DNA from: Bacillota bacterium
GTDB taxonomy: Bacteria; Bacillota; Desulfotomaculia; Desulfotomaculales; Pelotomaculaceae
Length of the DNA stretch: 55,437 nt
Reading direction: 5' to 3'
Assembly: GCA_029555205.1 (NCBI GenBank)
Contig: JAKPTB010000031.1
Coordinates: 1-55,437 of the forward strand
A program made the translations under genes and the position numbers. Below, one piece after another: positions 51,370 to 55,437 of this stretch; positions within the stretch are counted from its first letter, which is position 1; every line of letters begins with the position of its first letter. The notes beneath the pieces are model-generated. The model worked only from the letters and a program-made list of their open reading frames with translations, was not told the DNA's origin and did not search any database.

Positions 51370-52116
51370 ATGACCATTAATAATCTTGACCAGTTTTGTC
51401 AGCAATTTAAAGCATTGTTGGATCAAAAACCTGATTGGCCTGAACTCCTGGCAAAGGGCCGGGCAATGTTAAGTGAGTTGGTCATTAATCATGATTGGTT
51501 CAAGGACACCTTGTCTCGATTGGTATTGGATCAGGTCTTCTTAAAAAACCAATGGCAGTCTATTGATCCGAATGATATTCAACTTTATTATTGTCCTGAC
51601 AAAGCTTTTTCAGTACGAGCTTATATCTGGGAGCCTGACATTTATTATCCCATTCATGACCATGGAGCCTGGGGAATAGTTGGAGCACTTATAAACCAGG
51701 TGCGGGAAAGAAAGTTTGCCAGGGTGGATGATATGTCAGATGTTAACCATGCTGTAGTTAAGCAGATTGCCGATGCTACCTTATCCCCCGGGGATACCAC
51801 CTATGTCTTACCACTGCATGAAGGGATTCACCAGATGCAAGCACTAAATAACAAGGTGGCAGTAAGTATACATGTCTATGGAGCGCCAATACGCAAAGGC
51901 TTTATCCATTATTATGATCCTCATTTCAATACTGCAATACGAGTCTATCGACCAGCCATCAACAAAAAAATGCTGGCAATAAAAACTCTGGGATCGATTT
52001 CCGGGGATTGGGCTAAAGAAGTATTATTGACTGTCCTTAACTCAGCGGAACCGGACTATGTTCTGAATGAATGTCAGTATTCCCTGGATAAAATGGACAA
52101 AATGGGGGACAAATAA
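51370..52116 (+). CDS. Cupin, cysteine dioxygenase-like metal enzyme
   Basis: A 248-residue cupin. The first metal motif is IHDHGAWGIVGALINQVRER (H-x-H...E side), the second LPLHEGIHQMQAL, and AVSIHVYGAP carries the last His, like cysteine dioxygenase and related thiol dioxygenases. The N-terminal 80 residues are helical. In an anaerobe, oxygen use is doubtful; it may be an isomerase or sensor-type cupin, which I cannot decide. Start ATG 51370 is chosen for GGGGGGAGGA 10 bases before; the frame is open far into the preceding gene. It is paired with the QueG-like gene. Confidence 0.8.
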   Translation: MTINNLDQFCQQFKALLDQKPDWPELLAKGRAMLSELVINHDWFKDTLSRLVLDQVFLKNQWQSIDPNDIQLYYCPDKAFSVRAYIWEPDIYYPIHDHGAWGIVGALINQVRERKFARVDDMSDVNHAVVKQIADATLSPGDTTYVLPLHEGIHQMQALNNKVAVSIHVYGAPIRKGFIHYYDPHFNTAIRVYRPAINKKMLAIKTLGSISGDWAKEVLLTVLNSAEPDYVLNECQYSLDKMDKMGDK

Positions 52117-52255
52117 CGTCGTTTTCATTCAGGCATACCCCCTGGAAATGAGAATGCTTTTATTTTTTCTGTGCAAAAAATATGCGAACCTCGTAGTCGC
52201 TTTTTATAATGGACCCAGGATTTAAGACAAAAAAGTGGAGGCGGGTATTCTTGCC

Positions 52256-52316
52256 CATTTTGAGCCACCAGTCCGGCCAAATTGAGCCACTTTTCCGTTT
52301 TTCGAATGAGCCACCA
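52256..52316. mobile_element. IS21-family-like terminal repeat remnant
   Basis: TGAGCCAC occurs three times (52261, 52284, 52307) at about 23-base intervals (TTTTGAGCCACCAG, AAATTGAGCCACTTTTCCG, GAATGAGCCACCA). Multiple short direct repeats of this very wording are typical for IS21-type ends. No transposase gene is left here. Confidence 0.6.
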
Positions 52317-52376
52317 TGCCTGATGAAGTTAGAGGCCGGAGAGTTTGGCCAGTTGGACTTTGGTGATGGCTTGCCG

Positions 52377-52445
52377 CTAGCCCCGGGGGATGAGGTTATG
52401 GATTAATTCTTCCCTGGTTGTTAACTGATTAGGCTTGAAAACCAT
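52377..52445 (-). pseudogene. Truncated gene start
   Basis: ATG with AAGAAGGTG upstream reads MVFKPNQLTTREELIHNLIP and stops after 22 codons at the border of the IS21-like remnant. Good initiation region but no body. Probably the start of a gene cut by the insertion; family unknown. Confidence 0.35.
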
Positions 52446-52535
52446 GTGTTTCACCTTCTTTTAGGGTATTAGCCGGCAGTGACTAAAATTACAATAAATG
52501 GTAATATGGTATAAAGACCCCAGGGAGGTGTTACC

Positions 52536-52867
52536 ATGAGCCGGTTGCCTGTATATATAGCTAATGCTTTAGGGGGTTTTTGCCGGGAACTGCGTGCAAA
52601 GATGCCGGAAAACATTGTGGAAATTCGTCTTTTTGGTTCCGCAGCCAAAGGTAACGCCGCCCCGGATTCGGATATTGATCTTCTAATTGTTTTGAAAAAC
52701 AAAGATGAATTAGCTAAAAAATTGCATTAGATATACAGGTTGATATCAATTTAAAACATGATGTTTTCATTTCCGTCATTCTTAAAAGCCTCGGCGAATT
52801 TACCTGTCCCGTTTTCCGCCAAACCCTTTTCTACCGTAACCTGCAGGAAGAAGGAGTTACTCTATGA
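52536..52867 (+). pseudogene. MNT nucleotidyltransferase antitoxin, frameshifted
   Basis: A minimal nucleotidyltransferase with IRLFGSAAKGNAAPDSDIDL, containing the GSxxxG...DxD catalytic pattern. After KNKDELAKKLH it meets a stop near 52730; the remainder ALDIQVDINLKHDVFISVIL continues in another frame to 52867, where it overlaps the next gene by ATGA. GGGAGGTG precedes the ATG. One frameshift in an A-rich stretch has broken it. Confidence 0.8.
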
Positions 52868-53015
52868 CCAAGGATTTAGTGCTCTGGCGGATAGAAAAGG
52901 CTGAAAAACTTTTCAGGATGCGGAACTATTATTCGAAAAAGGCTCCCTGGCCAGTGCTATAAACCGCTATTATTATGCTGCCTTTTATGCCATCAGAGCT
53001 TTGGTGGCCACCTGA
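52864..53015 (+). pseudogene. HEPN-domain toxin, frameshifted and truncated
   Basis: Starts MTKDLVLWRIEKAEKL, then continues in another frame as DAELLFEKGSLASAINRYYY and AAFYAIRALVAT. The RYYYAAFYA segment is typical for HEPN proteins paired with MNT. The catalytic half is missing. With the preceding MNT gene it forms a dead toxin/antitoxin pair. Confidence 0.8.
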
Positions 53016-53201
53016 AGAATATTGCTATGGCCGGGATGACGCTTCATCACATAATGATCATGACCTTGGTTGCCGTCATTGCGGTATTAAACCTTACGGC
53101 TGGAACGGTCTCGCTGAGTTTGGCTACATGGGAAGAGATGGTTCTTTTTACGTCGACAAAGACAAGCTGGTGTTCTTTAAGTTCAAGCAGGAGGCTGCCT
53201 T

Positions 53202-53486
53202 ATGGAAAACGATAAATTTCAAGAATTGATAATGCAGCAATTTAATAAGGTATTCGAAAAACTTGAATCACTTGAAAAGGGGCAAAGAAAAATTGAGTCC
53301 CGCATGGAAAACGAAGTCATTTACAAACTCGGTGCCCTCTTTGATGCCCGGGAGGTTCAAAACGACAGGCATAATCAGATACTCGAAATGCTCTCCGAAA
53401 TGGACGATAAACTTGATTACGCCCTGCTAAAACTAACCCAGCATGAAATCAAATTGATGGCTAAGAAGAAATTGTCTCCCCGGTAG
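53202..53486 (+). CDS. Small coiled-coil hypothetical protein
   Basis: A 94-residue soluble, highly charged helical protein: FNKVFEKLESLEKGQRKIES, then ALFDAREVQNDRHNQILEML and SEMDDKLDYALLKLTQHEIK. Heptad spacing of Leu/Ile is clear, and there is no signal or enzyme motif. Similar short coiled-coil proteins are common in Firmicute accessory DNA, function unknown. AGGAGG lies seven bases before the ATG. It stands between dead toxin/antitoxin genes and a recombinase remnant, so it may itself be a relic, but the frame is intact. Confidence 0.6.
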   Translation: MENDKFQELIMQQFNKVFEKLESLEKGQRKIESRMENEVIYKLGALFDAREVQNDRHNQILEMLSEMDDKLDYALLKLTQHEIKLMAKKKLSPR

Positions 53487-53489
53487 CTT

Positions 53490-53672
53490 CAGCGAGAAAG
53501 CGATATAATCGCTTACCTTCGGACACAAAGGGAATTATTACATTCTGATGAACCTGTTCAGATTAAGCAGATAATTGAGCGGTTCATCAAGAAAGTGGTC
53601 GTAAAGCCCGATATTATTGAAATCACCTTCAAGGTGACGGTGGATACAGATGGCTACCCTACTATAAAATGA
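53490..53672 (+). pseudogene. C-terminal tail of a serine recombinase
   Basis: Sixty codons read IIAYLRTQRELLHSDEPVQI, KQIIERFIKKVVVKPDIIEI and TFKVTVDTDG before a stop. The pattern (I-E-R-F-I-x-K-V-x-V-x-P-D-x-I-E-I-x-F) is the end of large site-specific serine recombinases. The catalytic domain is absent. Confidence 0.65.
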
Positions 53673-54393
53673 TACAAATGCACACCCCCGAGGCAATCTT
53701 TCAACGATTTCAATGTAGGGGTGTGCATTTTCGTCAGGGGGGTGCAATTGTACTAAAATACCAGATTTTTACTGCCTATAGGCACAAGAAGTAAACAGGA
53801 TTATGTGCCATCATGATATGTTTCTATGAAATCCATTATCCTCTTTTGGATGAACGCCTGAAAGATCTGCTATTTGTTTAGTCGAGTAGGTCTTATCCAA
53901 GCAGGTCCCACCGCTTTCATAAATTCTAAGTTCATGATTACATGATCAGTTTTCGGGCAAAAGGTTCAGCCGGGAGACCAGGCGGTTCATTCTGGAACTA
54001 TCGAGATCGTTCTTCATTTCTGTTTCTCCTCCAACTGTTTTACCCGCCAGAGTGTTGCGCCGATTAACTCATAGTCCATCGGCTTGTCGAGCGGTTGTTC
54101 GCACCTTTTCTCAGCCTGCTCAATAACGGGTTACGTTTCCTATCCGGGCATTATGTTAGTGCCATTAAGATTTACCTTTCTTACAGATTGCATCCCTCCA
54201 ATTTAATTATAATATGCATGCCTGCGGGACGGGGCGTGGAAAACTCAGCGCAAGCGCTTTTCATTATTTTCCTGTCAGGGTCTGTGGTTCAGGCAGGAAT
54301 ACATCCTTTTAAACAGAATATAGCTTCATCAGTTTTCGGGGGATGTCAAGTTTTGGAAAATGCAAACAAACACATAAGTGAGGAGTGTCAAGC
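53673..54393. other. Intergenic stretch before SulP gene
   Basis: About 720 bases. A 12-base-pair hairpin AATGCACACCCC/GGGGTGTGCATT (53677-53729) with ATTTTC after it looks like the terminator of the lost recombinase. On the minus strand two tiny frames (CEQPLDKPMDYELIGATLW; MKNDLDSSRMNRLVSRLNLL) at 53945-54105 look like remnants of an element-borne gene. Nothing intact. Confidence 0.5.
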
Positions 54394-55326
54394 TTGCAGC
54401 AACGGGATATGTTGAACCCATTTCCAGAAGATACTCAACAATGTTGGCACAAAATATTTCCTATTCTTGGACACATAAAGAACTATTCGTCCCGGGACTT
54501 TTTTATGGATGCTATTGCTGGCATTATTATTGCTGTCGTACTGGTCCCGGAGAGTATTGCCTATGCCCGGCTGGCCGGTTTGCCTTCTGAAATAGGTATT
54601 TATGCAGCTGTGGTTGCTTACTTTGTGTACGCGCTATTCGGCCCTTCTCGCCAACTGGTAGTGGCACCCGTTTCCATTATGTCCTTAATGGTTGGTGCTT
54701 CCCTGGGACCACTCCACTATAATCCTCAGGAATACTTAGTTGCGGCTACGATTCTTGCCTTACTGGTAGGAGTGATCCTCCTTATCCTGGGCTTATTCAA
54801 AGGAGGTTACCTGGAAAATCTGCTGTCCAAACCAGTAGGCATCGGATTTATCACCGCCGGAGCTATCATTGTGGCAACTACCCAGCTTCCTCATTTATTA
54901 GGTATTGAAATCCATGCTGTTTCCGGTCCGCTCAAAACCCTTGATACTCTCTATCAATTAGCGTTACATATAACGGAACTGGATTGGCTGCCGATGTTGA
55001 TTGGTGCAGTAGGGGTAGCTGCGATCCAAATTTCTAAAAAGATTAGTCCTTTTATCCCTGGAGCCCTGGTGAACATTTTATTAGGAGTTGCCATCATGTT
55101 CATTTTTAATGGTTTCCAGAGCGGTCGTGTCGAGGTGGTAGGAACCATCCCGGCACATTTACCGCATTTCGGTCTGCCCTGGCTTATCCCCGGAGAAAGT
55201 TGGCTTGAATCTATTAAGTCCGTTGATATTGGGAAGCTTTTAATGATTGCTCCCGGCATTGCTCTGGTTAATATAATTGAAAGCCTTTCTATCTCCCGCA
55301 CTAACCCCCTAATTTTGTACGGTTAG
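54394..55326 (+). pseudogene. SulP-family anion transporter, truncated at the C-terminus
   Basis: A 310-residue N-terminal part of a sulfate permease-like (SulP) membrane protein. The family start DFFMDAIAGIIIAVVLVPES followed by IAYARLAGLPSEIGIYAAVV, the middle SIMSLMVGASLG, and IGFITAGAIIVATTQLPHLL are all present. Full proteins have about 550 residues with a STAS domain. Here the sequence breaks after IIESLSISRTN, where the family continues AY..., and a foreign PLILYG plus stop follows. TTG start at 54394 with GAGGAG eight bases upstream. It probably was interrupted by an insertion whose body lies beyond the right edge, and the truncated protein lacks the last helices and STAS domain. Confidence 0.8.
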
Positions 55327-55437
55327 CCTTAAATCCTCGCAAAAACATAGATTTCTGCCCCCGTTCATTGCTCCTGGCTTACCGGGCTCAACGATGGCCT
55401 ATCACTTTCAAGCGGTTTTGGCCGCCCTTGACATGGA
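55310..55437. mobile_element. Unrecognised sequence interrupting SulP gene
   Basis: From about 55310 the SulP reading is lost. A plus-strand frame open to the edge reads HRFLPPFIAPGLPGSTMAYH then FQAVLAALDM. It could be the start of an insertion-element gene, but I cannot name one. The boundary shows CCCCCTAATTTTGTACGG, a possible element end. Confidence 0.35.

Larger units (their letters stand above)
52117..53201. other. Mobile-element debris
   Basis: About 1.1 kb with no intact gene: an IS21-like end (52256-52316), a short truncated minus-strand frame (52377-52445), a broken MNT/HEPN pair (52536-53015) and an unassigned plus-strand piece (53016-53201) with CRHCG and GLAEFGYMGRDGSFYVDKDK that I do not recognise. 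Confidence 0.6.

Noticed and set aside
1-55437. CRISPR arrays, rRNA and tRNA genes
   Set aside because: No regularly spaced repeats or recognisable rRNA or tRNA sequences were noticed on reading; a dedicated tRNA scan was not possible.

Overview
The window looks like part of an anaerobic, spore-forming-type Firmicute chromosome, close to the Pelotomaculum/Desulfotomaculum group. The reasons are the AddAB pair, the multi-PAS sporulation-type histidine kinase, the SLH-anchored nucleotidase, the molybdenum hydroxylase genes, Firmicute Shine-Dalgarno sites with some TTG/GTG starts, and a class of peptide precursors (NHLP/Nif11) first recognised in Pelotomaculum. This assignment is an inference from gene content only.

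Layout. 1-7.3 kb: an NCS2 purine permease cut by the left edge, an XRE regulator divergent from a small unknown gene, a sodium:solute symporter, a 920-residue PAS histidine kinase and a MoaE-like protein. 7.4-16.7 kb: addA/addB, an isochorismatase-fold hydrolase and a surface-attached 5'-nucleotidase. 17.7-46.8 kb: a large ribosomal-peptide (RiPP) island. 47.3-52.1 kb: NifX-like protein, purC, exonuclease III, a QueG-like iron-sulfur protein and a cupin. 52.1-55.4 kb: decayed mobile DNA (IS21-like end, broken MNT/HEPN pair, serine-recombinase tail) and a SulP transporter truncated by an unrecognised sequence.

The RiPP island is the exciting part. It holds at least five precursor genes: one Nif11-type, three NHLP-type, and one with another leader ending in VAGG. 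There are two maturation branches: two paralogous YcaO proteins plus a methyltransferase around the Nif11 peptide, and a radical SAM/SPASM enzyme plus an unrecognised 390-residue protein behind an NHLP peptide. One export set of the NHLM type (C39 peptidase-ABC, second ABC protein, HlyD-like adaptor) lies next to the fifth precursor. Two LivJ-like binding proteins without permeases, an acetyltransferase, a small lipoprotein and a three-subunit molybdenum hydroxylase are interspersed.

These scattered transcription units share one promoter pattern that I found by eye: TGTAAT, then 16 bases, then CGTATTA. It occurs in front of eight units inside 23-47 kb, with small deviations, and I noticed no copy elsewhere in the window. 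This is the classic geometry of an ECF sigma promoter, and a single ECF sigma gene, next to two paralogous AraC regulators, sits in the middle of the island. The working model is a multi-operon RiPP regulon driven by its own sigma factor. The island also shows active precursor turnover: a duplicated precursor with a replaced core, two precursor stubs behind the sigma gene, and a dead second sigma gene.
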